The position numbers and the translations under genes were made by a program. Source: Streptococcus oricebi (GTDB lineage: Bacteria > Bacillota > Bacilli > Lactobacillales > Streptococcaceae). Taken from it: a stretch of DNA of 64,000 bases. Shown in pieces: positions 8,783 through 17,671 of this stretch; within the stretch, counting starts at the first letter, position 1; the number at the start of each line of letters is the position of its first letter. The stretch lies in NCBI RefSeq assembly GCF_017883985.1, contig NZ_PRDG01000003.1, positions 214,656 to 278,655 on the forward strand, read 5' to 3'. The notes beneath the pieces are model-generated. The model worked only from the letters and a program-made list of their open reading frames with translations. It had not been told where the DNA came from and did not search any database.

Positions 8783-10504
8783 CTACTCCTTGCTGGCATA
8801 ATCTTTAAGGTTAGCATCATTTTCTTCCAAACTGCGGATAAAGTTATAAGAATCTGGATAGTTCTCTTTTAAATAAGTCATTCTCCTTTCTTCACTCCAC
8901 GCTTTATAATAACCTCTTCCATTGCGACCATTGGTACCACCTGGTTCTAATATATAATCTCCCTTATCGGCTAAATTATCTAAAATAATGTATTTGACCT
9001 CATGAACATCAATATGGTCTTTGAACTTTTCCGCCCGTGTATATTTACTAGTGTTAGAGTTTGCTTCCTCTTCCAATTGGCTATAATAGTAATTAGACGC
9101 TTCAAGATAAGACAGTTCCTTTTCTTCCATAATATCCGTTATATTCACTGCATCTAAATCTGCCTTATAGTCATCATTCCCCATACTAACCTTCTTAGCT
9201 GCAGGAGTAATCGTCGTATCTCCACGCCAACCTGCTAGCTCATTCGTTCCTTCATTACCGTATAATGCGTTAGGAGCTCGAAGTGGATTATCGTATAACA
9301 TAGTCGCCGTCGTGATTGACTGATGTGCAAAATCATTTTTTCCCGAATAATCTCGTCGTTTTTTATTCCAAAATTCCTTAAATTGTTTATCGCTCATTGG
9401 CCCATAAGCATCTTCCGCTAGCTTTTTATAAGTATAGAAGCTTCCTTGTTTTATAATATCATCAGCGTCTCCCGTCCCTCCTGGAGCCATATTATTCTGT
9501 AAACGAATATTATAACGAAGTTTTGCCACATCTTCTTTAGTCATTCCCATAGCTTCCAAAGCCTCAGATGTCGTCTTCGTCTCTTGAAGAGAAGGATTAT
9601 AATACCGAAGGTAAGCATTGATATTTCCGGCAGTCGCATTCCACATAGCTCCTCCTTCATAGCCCTTTCCCTCTCCATAGACAAAATCTCCAAGGATGCG
9701 ATTAAGCAGATAATCTTTTACCTTTTGGCTTTGGTTGGGAAAATTTTTATCAATTTTCTTCTTAACAGTAAGGACTTGCTGGGCCGTTTCAGTATCAAAA
9801 CCATATTGTTTTTGTAGGTTAATAATAGATTGTTGCTCATTAGGCGGCAAAGTCCTAATGAAATATTTCACATTAAGAGTGTTGGCCCAGTCTAAATCAG
9901 TTGGAGTGATAAACATTCCTGCCCCTTTATTCCAAGCCAGTCCTGCTTGACTAAAACCGGTGTTCATTAGTGCTTCTATTTCAGCTAATTTAGAAAAAAT
10001 ATTGTTAGAACGGGCATTAAAGTCTCTCAATTTTTGCAACAATTCTTCTAAGTGTTTTTTATTGCTAGCATGAGTTTGTAATAAAGCAGCATTAGCCTGC
10101 CTTTGATCAGTTTTATCCACTTCTGGCAAACTAGACCTTGCTAGATTTAGCTGCATTTGATTCACAAGAGCCATTGCTTCATTTTGCTCTTTAATTCTCG
10201 CTAACAAATCATCTTCTTTTAAGTCCGTTCCGCAGACCTGTGAACAAAATTCTTCAGGGAATTGCTTGACTTCGCTTTCAGCAATTTCAAGCATTAACTC
10301 TGCTCCTTTTACCAAGGGTAAAAGGACCTCAGAATAGTGAAATCTTGCCGAGTCGAAGGCATCTCCTTTTAGTTCATTTGTCGACTTTAGAAAAGTATCA
10401 GCTGCTGTCTGCAATTCTTGGCAAGCAGTCTTATAAGATTGACACATAGTCTCTACGCTACTGGCCTGAGCCCGCGATTTGGATAAATACATTTCTAGTC
10501 CCAT
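8783..10504 (-). CDS. LXG-domain T7SS toxin, TelC-like C-terminal domain
   Basis: A 573-residue protein. The N-terminal ~210 residues are helical and LXG-like (ELKGDAFDSARFHYSEVLLPLV, read in parts, contains the L-K-G motif). The C-terminal ~350 residues contain YGFDTETAQQVLTVKKKID, YLLNRILGDFVYG, LRYNIRLQNN, an acidic GDADDIIKQGSFYTYKKLA and KNDFAHQSITTATML. These resemble the calcium-dependent lipid II pyrophosphatase TelC of S. intermedius and relatives, from recall only. It would be exported by T7SS to attack wall precursors of competitors. Encoded after Lap1-like and Lap2-like genes and before a TipC-like gene, the canonical order. Confidence 0.7.
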   Translation of the reverse strand: MGLEMYLSKSRAQASSVETMCQSYKTACQELQTAADTFLKSTNELKGDAFDSARFHYSEVLLPLVKGAELMLEIAESEVKQFPEEFCSQVCGTDLKEDDLLARIKEQNEAMALVNQMQLNLARSSLPEVDKTDQRQANAALLQTHASNKKHLEELLQKLRDFNARSNNIFSKLAEIEALMNTGFSQAGLAWNKGAGMFITPTDLDWANTLNVKYFIRTLPPNEQQSIINLQKQYGFDTETAQQVLTVKKKIDKNFPNQSQKVKDYLLNRILGDFVYGEGKGYEGGAMWNATAGNINAYLRYYNPSLQETKTTSEALEAMGMTKEDVAKLRYNIRLQNNMAPGGTGDADDIIKQGSFYTYKKLAEDAYGPMSDKQFKEFWNKKRRDYSGKNDFAHQSITTATMLYDNPLRAPNALYGNEGTNELAGWRGDTTITPAAKKVSMGNDDYKADLDAVNITDIMEEKELSYLEASNYYYSQLEEEANSNTSKYTRAEKFKDHIDVHEVKYIILDNLADKGDYILEPGGTNGRNGRGYYKAWSEERRMTYLKENYPDSYNFIRSLEENDANLKDYASKE

Positions 10505-10515
10505 TATCTGCCTCC

Positions 10516-10848
10516 TTATAAATTCCGCTTTTCTTTATAAATCTGTTCCAATTCTTCCTCAATCGCTCGCTCTTTTTTACGGAGTTTGGCATCTTTAAAA
10601 AAGAGTTCATCTACAACCCGATTCGTCAAGGTTTGGGCTTGTTGAATTTGTTCTTCAAATATATAAAATTGTTCTAATAAATAAAAGTTCTCCCACAAAT
10701 TATTTGTATAACGACGATTAAGCTTATCATAGTCTTGATAGCTTTCAAGTAAGTTTTGGATGTCTCGACGTTGATCCTCTAATTGTTCCCGCTGCTTATA
10801 ACAAGCTCGTTCTTCTTTCAAAAGTTCTTCCCATGTTGTCATTGACAA
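10516..10848 (-). CDS. Lap2-like (DUF3958-type) LXG-associated protein
   Basis: A 110-residue, almost fully helical and charged protein (MSMTTWEELLKEERACYKQ...), with predicted coiled coil throughout and no signal peptide or membrane segment. It lies between the Lap1-like gene (6 bp gap) and the LXG toxin (11 bp gap). Lap2-type partners bind the helical LXG domain and form the targeting complex for T7SS export. The family is inferred from size, composition and position. Confidence 0.65.
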   Translation of the reverse strand: MSMTTWEELLKEERACYKQREQLEDQRRDIQNLLESYQDYDKLNRRYTNNLWENFYLLEQFYIFEEQIQQAQTLTNRVVDELFFKDAKLRKKERAIEEELEQIYKEKRNL

Positions 10849-10854
10849 ATACTC

Positions 10855-11142
10855 CTAGCGATAAGTCTTATAATACCGATCAATACCTTTGGCTCTTTCA
10901 GCATCCACTTGGTCAAATATTTTAGCTACTTCCTCAAGATTACTAGAAGCCGTCGTAAAAGTAGTCACTAAACGGGTCAAATTGTTGACGATGCTATCTA
11001 TTGTTTCATGGGCCTTTTCATTTCCCAAAAGATTAGTAGCCTCATCTTTTACAGCTCCCTGCGTAGCCGAAATCTTAGCAGTAGCTGAATTTAATGCACT
11101 TGTGTATCCTTGCACAGTTGAAGTCTTGCTTTGAATAGTCAT
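10855..11142 (-). CDS. Lap1-like (DUF3130/TIGR04197) T7SS targeting protein
   Basis: A 95-residue WXG100-sized helical protein (MTIQSKTSTVQGYTSALNSA...). The ATG at 11142 has GGGAGGG 8 bp upstream; an in-frame TTG lies one codon earlier and is less likely. Near the C-terminus, IFDQVDAERAKG holds the FxxxD motif (F-D-Q-V-D) used in this family for secretion-system recognition. First gene of a four-gene operon with the Lap2-like protein, LXG toxin and immunity protein. Confidence 0.75.
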   Translation of the reverse strand: MTIQSKTSTVQGYTSALNSATAKISATQGAVKDEATNLLGNEKAHETIDSIVNNLTRLVTTFTTASSNLEEVAKIFDQVDAERAKGIDRYYKTYR

Positions 11143-11169
11143 CAATCTTCCCTCCCATCACTTGGCCTC

Positions 11170-11178
11170 ATTATAACA
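11170..11178 (-). promoter_or_regulatory. Extended -10 promoter of the second LXG module
   Basis: The minus strand reads TGTTATAAT, an extended -10, about 28 bp before the Lap1-like start. There is no clear -35. Confidence 0.5.
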
Positions 11179-11256
11179 TGGACGAAAGTAGATTTATAAA
11201 ATTATCATAAATGAAAATTCCTCTGACCCCTTGATATTTAACGAATAAGACCAAAC

Positions 11257-11293
11257 AAAAAATCTCGACAACTTCAACTGTCAAGATTTTTTC
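11257..11293. terminator. Bidirectional terminator after trmB
   Basis: AAAAAATCTCGAC and GTCAAGATTTTTT pair around the loop AACTTCAACT. It has T-runs on both strands and separates trmB from the LXG module. Confidence 0.85.
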
Positions 11294-11301
11294 TTTCATC
11301 T

Positions 11302-11937
11302 TTAAAACTCTGCTTCGACGCGGTAAATAACCTGACCTTTTTGAGAAAATTTTTCTTCATACTCTGTCAGGACATTGCCTTCATAGTCGCTAGCATGTAA
11401 ATCCAACCAGACCCCCTTGAGGACCATACCGTACTGGGAAAAGCTGACCAAACTATACTCAAAGAGGCCTCGATTGTCTGTCTTAAAGTGAATCTGCCCC
11501 TTCTCCGGTAAGATTTCCTTGAAGGTGTCAAGAAAGGTCTTATAGGTCAGGCGACGTTTTTCATGCTTCTTCTTGGGCCAAGGGTCAGAGAAGTTGAGAT
11601 AGAGCTGGGCAACTTCTGCCTCAGCAAAATAATCAGTCAGACTAGAACCATCAACCCACAAGAGTTTGACGTTAGGAACATCCGCTGCCAGAACCTTGTC
11701 CAGAGCATAGCTCAAGACTGTCTTTTGAATATCAATACCGATATAGTTGATGTCGGGATGGGCCTTGGCCATACCCGTAATAAAGGCTCCCTTACCCGAA
11801 CCAACCTCGATATGAATGGGATTGTCATTGCCAAAGAGCTCCTGCCACCTCCCCTTGGCTGCCGCTGGGTCTAATACAACGTAGTGGGGATTGGCCTCCA
11901 AGAGCTCACTGGCTCCCTTACGATTTCTTACTCTCAT
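11302..11937 (-). CDS. trmB: tRNA (guanine-N7)-methyltransferase TrmB
   Basis: A 211-residue SAM-dependent enzyme forming m7G46 in tRNA. Visible: the SAM-binding [17 protein letters not shown] at about 41-57, [17 protein letters not shown], the family motif [17 protein letters not shown] at about 114-130, and the C-terminal [16 protein letters not shown]. It overlaps ccrZ by 4 bp (ATGA), so translation is coupled. The ccrZ-trmB pair is a conserved streptococcal arrangement. Confidence 0.96.
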   Translation of the reverse strand: MRVRNRKGASELLEANPHYVVLDPAAAKGRWQELFGNDNPIHIEVGSGKGAFITGMAKAHPDINYIGIDIQKTVLSYALDKVLAADVPNVKLLWVDGSSLTDYFAEAEVAQLYLNFSDPWPKKKHEKRRLTYKTFLDTFKEILPEKGQIHFKTDNRGLFEYSLVSFSQYGMVLKGVWLDLHASDYEGNVLTEYEEKFSQKGQVIYRVEAEF

Positions 11938-12728
11938 TCTTTCTTTCCATACTTTGCCCGGAAGTTACGCAGGGCATAAATCTCCCGATTAACATTTTCT
12001 AAATCATTGTTTTCATAGTATTTGGCAATTTGACAGAGATAGCTGTACTGGCTATACCAAGATAGCTTATCAAAGACTCGCTCATTATACTTATAACCAT
12101 AGTAGACCAGCCAATCTTCCCAGCTAGCCTCTGGAATATAGTGGCTCAGAATGTGGGCCACATCAAACATCCGATCGGTCAGACGAACCGAATCCCAGTC
12201 TACCAAGTAGATGAGTCCGCTGTCGGTTTCAATCCAATTACTATGACGAACATCTCCATGGACAATCGTCGCATAATCTTCCCGAAAGCTAGGCATGGTC
12301 TGGCGGAGGTCCTTGATAATGGACTGCAAATACTGATTATTCTTCAAAGCCAAAGGTACCATGGCCACCCAAGAATTTAGCAAATCACCCGGTGTCTCCA
12401 AACTATAACCTAGTTTGGTTAGCTGGGTCATCAAGGGTCTTGAGCGGTGTAAGCGAGTGAGAATATTAAAAATCTGCTTGCGCTCCATTTCATTGGGAGC
12501 CAAAATATGCCCTGATAGCCATTCCTGGCCACTCATGACATTGCCATCGGCCATCCGGCGGCTCCAAAGTAATTGCGGTGCAATTTGTTCTCTAGCTAGT
12601 CCCGCTAGAATGGGAGTGGTATTCATCTTGACGAAAACCCGTCCCCCATCTGGGTAGGTCCCCATGTAGGCCTTGCCACTCTTGCCGGGAATCGGCGTTA
12701 GGGCTAGCTCTTTATCAACCAAGTCCAT
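11934..12728 (-). CDS. ccrZ: Cell-cycle regulator CcrZ (choline kinase-like phosphotransferase fold)
   Basis: A 264-residue aminoglycoside/choline-kinase-like protein. Catalytic-loop motif HGDVRHSNW lies at about 155-163 and the metal-binding aspartate in [16 protein letters not shown] near 174. In S. pneumoniae the orthologue CcrZ works with FtsZ at the septum and modulates DnaA-driven replication initiation; its kinase substrate is nucleoside- or ribose-like in later work. The identification uses the kinase motifs plus the overlap with trmB, the same order as in pneumococcus. It lies 41 bp downstream of ecsB with no terminator between. Confidence 0.85.
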   Translation of the reverse strand: MDLVDKELALTPIPGKSGKAYMGTYPDGGRVFVKMNTTPILAGLAREQIAPQLLWSRRMADGNVMSGQEWLSGHILAPNEMERKQIFNILTRLHRSRPLMTQLTKLGYSLETPGDLLNSWVAMVPLALKNNQYLQSIIKDLRQTMPSFREDYATIVHGDVRHSNWIETDSGLIYLVDWDSVRLTDRMFDVAHILSHYIPEASWEDWLVYYGYKYNERVFDKLSWYSQYSYLCQIAKYYENNDLENVNREIYALRNFRAKYGKKE

Positions 12729-12769
12729 TATTACCCTCCATAAAAAGATTCCTATTCATTTTACTAGTT

Positions 12770-13825
12770 TTAGCCCTTTTCGTCAACCAATCTCTTCAAT
12801 TTGAAGGGGAGGTAGAAAAAGACCAAGACTAGGCTCAGGCCCAAGATTGCTAAGACCCAAATTTTTTCCTGGAAAAATAGCAGAGCAAACAAGCTTTCCA
12901 AGGCCAGGCTGAGCAAGGCAAGAGCTCTGATAATTTTCTTGACTCCCTTGACCTTATGAGTTGGCTCCAAGGGAAAGAGCTGGGTTAAATACTGATAATC
13001 CAAGGCCTCATAGAGGGCCAAGAGCTGAAAAATCATGAGATAGTTAAATAAAACTGTAAAACTAGCTGCAACCATGGCCTGGGGAATGAAGATTAAAAGC
13101 AAAAGCGATAAGAGTAAGAGCCTCAGGCTCAGAGCAAATAAGTCTCCATTCCTCAAATAAGAACGCAAGTAAAGGTTGGTCCAAGTCTCCTGGTGCTGCT
13201 TCTTGACCAAGCTAGTCAAAAAGTCCAGATAGGCCCGTCTCTTGATGCTGTTTGAAATTCCCTTGACATTGGTAAAGAGGGCAAAGAAACGCAGGATTCC
13301 CTGCTTACGCTTGGCTTCATAGGCAATCAAGGCCTCCCAAGCCAAACGGCCCTGCTGGATGAAAGAGCGACTCCTCCTTTGAAAAATCCAGTACTTAAGC
13401 CCCAGTAAAAGCAAGGCATAGAGGGTAAAACCCCAAAAGGGAAGGCCCAAGGCTAGAAAGAGAGGGGCGAGCAAGACTAAGAGCCCTGTTTGAATAGCCC
13501 CCCAAAAGAGATAGGCTCGTCTGACCCGCTCCTTAAAATAAAGGAGGAGTTCTTCTTCCTTGACCAGGAGAAACTGCCGATCTGCTGGCTCTAGATAGGT
13601 CGCAAAGCGGCCCCAAGGAACAATAAAGGCCGAAAACAAAAGGAGGCCTAGGATAACTACCCAGGGATTTTCAGGAAAATTCCTTAGGAGCTGACTATAC
13701 TGAACCGATACAAAGCCCATAAAAATCAAGAGAAAGAGGACGAAATGGTCATTGAAGACATAGCGGGCATACTTGATTTCCTGCTCAAGAAAGCTGAGCC
13801 GGCGTTTTTTAAATAATTCCTTCAT
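12770..13825 (-). CDS. ecsB: ABC transporter permease EcsB
   Basis: A 351-residue integral membrane protein with about eight hydrophobic segments in two clusters (around 25-70 and 105-150, then 225-270 and 295-345). It begins MKELFKKRRLSFLEQEIKYARYVFNDHF, typical of EcsB. It partners the EcsA ATPase; the Ecs transporter affects protein secretion and regulated intramembrane proteolysis in Firmicutes and peptide-pheromone processing in streptococci. Starts inside the last codons of ecsA (4 bp overlap). Confidence 0.88.
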   Translation of the reverse strand: MKELFKKRRLSFLEQEIKYARYVFNDHFVLFLLIFMGFVSVQYSQLLRNFPENPWVVILGLLLFSAFIVPWGRFATYLEPADRQFLLVKEEELLLYFKERVRRAYLFWGAIQTGLLVLLAPLFLALGLPFWGFTLYALLLLGLKYWIFQRRSRSFIQQGRLAWEALIAYEAKRKQGILRFFALFTNVKGISNSIKRRAYLDFLTSLVKKQHQETWTNLYLRSYLRNGDLFALSLRLLLLSLLLLIFIPQAMVAASFTVLFNYLMIFQLLALYEALDYQYLTQLFPLEPTHKVKGVKKIIRALALLSLALESLFALLFFQEKIWVLAILGLSLVLVFFYLPFKLKRLVDEKG

Positions 13826-14553
13826 CGTCCAGCCTCTTCTGTCAAGGTGAGATAGATATCGTTGAGACTAGCATCAGGCAGGGCAAATTGCTGGCGCAGT
13901 TCTGCCAAGGTCCCCTTGGCCCTTATCTGCCCCTGATGGAGGATTAGAAAAGAATCGCACATTTTCTCGGCCGAGTCCAAAACATGGGTACTCATCAAAA
14001 TCGCCTTGCCCTTGGCCTTTTCCTCCTCCAAGAGGCCAATCAAGTCCGCAATAGCCACAGGATCCAAACCCAGAAAGGGCTCATCCACGATAAAGAGACT
14101 AGGATTCACGACAAAGGCACAGATAATCATGACCTTCTGCTTCATCCCTTTGGAAAAATGAACTGGAAACCAGTCCAATTTATCCTCTAGACGAAAGAGC
14201 TTCAAGAGCTTATTCACTCGCTCAAAGGCCAATTCCTGCTCGATATCATAGGCCATGGCCACCGTCTCAATATGCTCTTTCAGGGTTAGCTCCTCGTAAA
14301 GACTCGGAGTTTCTGGGATAAAACCAATTTTTTTCCGATAGGCTGATGGCTCATCTGCCAACTTCAAGCCATCCAGTAAAATCTCTCCCTTATAAGGAGT
14401 CAAGAGACCGATAATTTCATTGATGGTGGTGGACTTTCCCGCTCCATTGAGACCGATTAGCCCCACCAACTGACCAGCCGGCACATCAAAGCTAACATCC
14501 CTTAAAACCGGGATATTCAGATAACCTCCGGTCACTTCCTTTATTTCTAACAT
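13822..14553 (-). CDS. ecsA: ABC transporter ATP-binding protein EcsA
   Basis: A 243-residue ABC ATPase: Walker A GLNGAGKST near 36-44, a FSKGMKQK signature near 133-140, Walker B LFIVDEPFLGLDP near 155-167 and the switch histidine in MSTHVLDSAEKM. Energises EcsB. The gene is divergent from the HIT gene, as in many streptococci and bacilli where hit flanks ecs. Confidence 0.92.
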   Translation of the reverse strand: MLEIKEVTGGYLNIPVLRDVSFDVPAGQLVGLIGLNGAGKSTTINEIIGLLTPYKGEILLDGLKLADEPSAYRKKIGFIPETPSLYEELTLKEHIETVAMAYDIEQELAFERVNKLLKLFRLEDKLDWFPVHFSKGMKQKVMIICAFVVNPSLFIVDEPFLGLDPVAIADLIGLLEEEKAKGKAILMSTHVLDSAEKMCDSFLILHQGQIRAKGTLAELRQQFALPDASLNDIYLTLTEEAGR

Positions 14554-14630
14554 ATTTTCTCCAATTCTGGTATAATGTTTGTAGCTATTATTATATATTA
14601 TAACAAAATCCAGCCAAAGAGGTGTAATTT

Positions 14631-15047
14631 ATGACAGATTGTATTTTTTGTAAGATTGTAGACGGAGAAATTCCAGCAGCCAAGGTCTATGAGGACCAAA
14701 ATCTGCTAGCCTTTCTCGATATTTCCCAAGTCACCCCTGGACATACCCTCCTTATCCCTAAAAAGCATGTCCGCAATGTCCTAGAGATGGATGCTGTAAG
14801 TGCTAGTCAGCTCTTTGAAGCGGTCCCTGACCTAGCCCGAAAAATTATGAAGGCTACCGGTGCCTTGGGTATGAATATCATCAATAACAATGAAGAAGTT
14901 GCCGGGCAAACCGTCTTTCACGCCCATGTCCACCTGGCACCTCGCTATGGGGCAGATGATGACTTAAAAATCTCTTTCCTTAGCCATGAGCCTGATTTTG
15001 AAAAATTGGCCAGCCTAGCAGAAAAGATTCAGCAGACTGAGGTCTAA
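14631..15047 (+). CDS. hit: HIT-family nucleotide hydrolase
   Basis: A 138-residue histidine-triad protein: CIFCKIVDGEIPAAKVYED at the N-terminus and the active-site triad FHAHVHLAPRYG near 103-114 (H-x-H-x-H). HIT proteins hydrolyse adenosine phosphoramidates or similar nucleotides. AGAGGTG lies 7 bp before the ATG. Divergent from ecsA. Confidence 0.93.
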   Translation: MTDCIFCKIVDGEIPAAKVYEDQNLLAFLDISQVTPGHTLLIPKKHVRNVLEMDAVSASQLFEAVPDLARKIMKATGALGMNIINNNEEVAGQTVFHAHVHLAPRYGADDDLKISFLSHEPDFEKLASLAEKIQQTEV

Positions 15048-15064
15048 ACTAGAAAGGACTTAAG

Positions 15065-15370
15065 ATGAAAATTGGAAATCTCTTGTGGTTTACTGGGGCA
15101 GCAGTCCTCAGCTACCAACTTGTTAAAAATCGTGAAAAAATTCTAGCAGAAATTGATGAAAGCGGTCAGCTAATCGAAAAAAGTCAGGCCAGCCTAGCCA
15201 ATATTCAAAAAAATCTCAACTTCCTAGAAGACCAGGAAGCTAGCATGAAAAAACTGGGTCAGGACTTCCAGTACAAACTCAAGGTCTTTGAACAAGAAGC
15301 CAAGGGTCACCTCCACCAGATTCAGGAAATCTGGGAAAATTCTAACCTAGATTTGGACTTAGACCTATAA
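15065..15370 (+). CDS. Small membrane-anchored coiled-coil protein
   Basis: A 101-residue protein with a short N-terminal hydrophobic segment (about 5-20, LLWFTGAAVLSYQLV) followed by a charged heptad-like region, probably a coiled coil (about 25-95). It follows the HIT gene by 17 bp on the same strand and ends at a terminator. Streptococci have a similarly sized protein of unknown function at this position. The C-terminus is acidic (LDLDLDL). Confidence 0.7.
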   Translation: MKIGNLLWFTGAAVLSYQLVKNREKILAEIDESGQLIEKSQASLANIQKNLNFLEDQEASMKKLGQDFQYKLKVFEQEAKGHLHQIQEIWENSNLDLDLDL

Positions 15371-15373
15371 ACC

Positions 15374-15408
15374 AAAAGCCAAACCCTTTTAAAAGAGTTT
15401 GGCTTTTC
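15374..15408. terminator. Bidirectional terminator between the hit pair and lytR
   Basis: AAAAGCCAAAC pairs with GTTTGGCTTTT, with T-runs on both strands; it serves two convergent units. Confidence 0.85.
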
Positions 15409-15431
15409 TTCTATCTTAATTTTTAAGCCGA

Positions 15432-16547
15432 CTAATAATTATAAGCGCCATAGTTGGCACTTGCCGGGTCACTATAAGTCGGATTGCTATCTGCACCATA
15501 GCTACTTGAACCATTGACATCAGCTGAGTAGCTGTCACTACTTGAGCTACTTAGCCCGCCGCCATACAAGTCCTCGTAAAGAACAGCATTGGTTTTCAGC
15601 TCGGTCACCGTTTCTAGACCTAAAGATTTGCGAATCAAATTTTGCATCTCTAGGAGATGGTCTGACTTGACTAGCTGGTAGCTCCCACCGTCTGCCAGAG
15701 TCGCATCTTCCCCACGCAACTGCTTACTCTCAATCTTTTTAAAGGCATCTTGGTAGCCCAAAAGTTTAGGGATTTCGCTAGAGCTCAACTCCACATTGGT
15801 CTGCATATTGGCACTGACTGCCTTGAGAATAGACTGATAATGACTGACACTATTGAGGCTCAGGACCTTTTCAACAACCTTTTGGATGACCTCACGCTGC
15901 CGTTTCTGCCGACCATAGTCTCCTTCTGGATCATCATAGCGCATCCGAGCATAGACCAAGGCCTGATCGCCATTGATGGTCTGTACACCCGGCTCAACGG
16001 TTGAGGTATATTCTGGCTCATTGGCTGAGATGGAAATAGGAAAACCTAGAGTATTGTTAACCGTAATGCCGCCCACGGCATCTACCAGCTGGACCAAGCC
16101 CTGCATATTGATCATGACATAGCGGTCAATATGGATATTCATCAAATCCTGAATGGTCGAAATCGCTAGCTTTTCGCCTCCATTGGCATAGGCCGAATTG
16201 AGCTTGGCTTCGGCCGTTTCTCCATTTTCTGTGATTTTGGTTAGAATATCTCTCTCCAAACTCATCATGACTGTCTTTTTGGTTTTGGGATTGACCGACA
16301 GCAAAATCATACTGTCACTATTTCCCGTCCAGGTCTCGGTTCTAGATCCACTTCCTGTATCCACCCCCATCAAGAGAATGGTCAAAGGCTTGGTTGCTGA
16401 GATAACATCCGTCTCATCTCCCAAACGCTTATACGTTTTAGCCAACTCTCCAGTTGACTGTTGATAGATGGTCCAGGCATAGCCTCCGACCCCTAGAATA
16501 GTTACGCCTACAAGGCTCAAAAACATCAATAAAATCTTTTTAAACAT
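15432..16547 (-). CDS. lytR: LytR-CpsA-Psr family wall polymer ligase (LytR/BrpA type)
   Basis: A 371-residue LCP protein: short cytoplasmic end, one membrane anchor (about 5-27) and an extracellular LCP domain (about 50-300). It has LLMGVDTGSGSRTETW, the arginine-containing RTETWTGNSDSMILLSV, LTKITENGETAEAKLNSAYANGG and the MRYDDPEGDYGRQKRQREV block. LCP enzymes transfer anionic polymers from lipid carriers to peptidoglycan. The tail (about 325-371) is unusually rich in Ser/Tyr/Asn/Gly. Order tsaE-GNAT-lytR is conserved; in S. mutans this gene is brpA, affecting biofilm and envelope stress. Confidence 0.9.
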   Translation of the reverse strand: MFKKILLMFLSLVGVTILGVGGYAWTIYQQSTGELAKTYKRLGDETDVISATKPLTILLMGVDTGSGSRTETWTGNSDSMILLSVNPKTKKTVMMSLERDILTKITENGETAEAKLNSAYANGGEKLAISTIQDLMNIHIDRYVMINMQGLVQLVDAVGGITVNNTLGFPISISANEPEYTSTVEPGVQTINGDQALVYARMRYDDPEGDYGRQKRQREVIQKVVEKVLSLNSVSHYQSILKAVSANMQTNVELSSSEIPKLLGYQDAFKKIESKQLRGEDATLADGGSYQLVKSDHLLEMQNLIRKSLGLETVTELKTNAVLYEDLYGGGLSSSSSDSYSADVNGSSSYGADSNPTYSDPASANYGAYNY

Positions 16548-16555
16548 TCTTCATT

Positions 16556-17083
16556 TCAATCTATTAGTTTCCCCATCAGGTAAACATCAAGAAATTCCCC
16601 TTCTCTTAGATAGGCCCCTCTGGCTTGGCGCCCTTCAATTTCAAATCCCAGTGACTGATAGAGGTGGACTGCCCTCTCATTTCTGACTTGGACACTGAGC
16701 TCTAAACGACGAATAATCTGGCTGGATTTGGCCCAGTCAAGAGCCTCTTCCAGTAAAATACGACCCAGCCCCTGGTTCCAAAAAGCTTTTTTCACAACAA
16801 CAAAGACTTGTCCGATATGTCGAATCCGCTCATGAAAGTCAGCTGTAATACTGAGGACTCCGGCTAATTCTTGGTCCAAAAAGGCCACAAGATAGAGCTG
16901 GTTGTCGGTCTCTTCTTGCCTAGAAACAAACTCTCGCATCTGGTCTTCTGTCATCAAAATGCCAGCCTCATCCAAGGTCATATAGTCTGATTCTCTTCCT
17001 ACTTGATTGAGAAAGGTCACCAGACTTGCCGCGTCCATCTCTTGAGCTTCTCTTAGCTCTAATTCAAACTCTCTTTTCATCAC
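16556..17083 (-). CDS. GNAT family N-acetyltransferase
   Basis: A 175-residue acetyltransferase. It has the core motif A-like IGQVFVVVKKAFWNQGLGRILLEEALDWA (about 93-121, acetyl-CoA pyrophosphate loop NQGLGR) and motif B LSVQVRNERAVHLYQSLGFEIEGR near 130-152. Substrate unknown. The start overlaps the tsaE stop by 4 bp and it precedes lytR by 8 bp, so the three genes form an operon. Confidence 0.9.
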   Translation of the reverse strand: MMKREFELELREAQEMDAASLVTFLNQVGRESDYMTLDEAGILMTEDQMREFVSRQEETDNQLYLVAFLDQELAGVLSITADFHERIRHIGQVFVVVKKAFWNQGLGRILLEEALDWAKSSQIIRRLELSVQVRNERAVHLYQSLGFEIEGRQARGAYLREGEFLDVYLMGKLID

Positions 17084-17520
17084 TCTTCTTCCAGCGCTTG
17101 CTGTAGCTTTTGAGCCCTACTACCATGAGCTTCAAACAGGAGCTCCCTGCCCCCATCTTTGGGCAAGAGGTTTAGTTGCAGATAATCATCCGGCAGGCTC
17201 TCCCCTAGTAGCTCCCCCCATTCAATAACGGTCACTCCCTCACCAAAGAGGAAGTCGTCTAAATCAATAGAGTCAGGGTCCTGCCCAATCCGATAAACAT
17301 CCAGGTGATAAAGGGGCAAGCGTCCCTCATACTCTCTAAGGATTGTATAGGTCGGACTTTTAATCATTTGTCCGATCCCCAAACCTTGGGCCAGGCCCTT
17401 GGTAAAGGTTGTTTTTCCAGCTCCTAAATCTCCCGTTAAGACCAGGACATCACCAGCCTCTAATTTTTCAGCTAGCTTGCGTCCCCAGGCCATCAATTCA
17501 TCTTCATTACGACTAAACAT
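17080..17520 (-). CDS. tsaE: tRNA t6A biosynthesis ATPase TsaE
   Basis: A 146-residue ATPase required with TsaB and TsaD for N6-threonylcarbamoyladenosine at position 37 of ANN-reading tRNAs. Walker A GDLGAGKTTFTKGLAQGLG lies near 30-48, with SPTYTI (about 57) and the HLDVYRI segment. First gene of the tsaE-GNAT-lytR operon. Confidence 0.95.
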   Translation of the reverse strand: MFSRNEDELMAWGRKLAEKLEAGDVLVLTGDLGAGKTTFTKGLAQGLGIGQMIKSPTYTILREYEGRLPLYHLDVYRIGQDPDSIDLDDFLFGEGVTVIEWGELLGESLPDDYLQLNLLPKDGGRELLFEAHGSRAQKLQQALEEE

Positions 17521-17584
17521 AGAAATATTATACCAAAAGTTTTTACTTTCTGCTTAATTTTGCCAGAAGAAAATCTCAAGTTCT

Positions 17585-17636
17585 AAAAAAGAGCCCGGCT
17601 CCTCCTTTAGAAAGAGGAGGCAGCCAAGCTCTTTTC
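17585..17636 (-). terminator. Terminator downstream of the purine permease
   Basis: The minus-strand stem AGAGCTTGGCTGCCTCCT / AGGAGGAGCCGGGCTCT encloses the loop CTTTCTAA and ends in a T-run. Confidence 0.8.
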
Positions 17637-17671
17637 TCTTAAAATTTTACCTCAGAAAGCTTTTCACTTGT

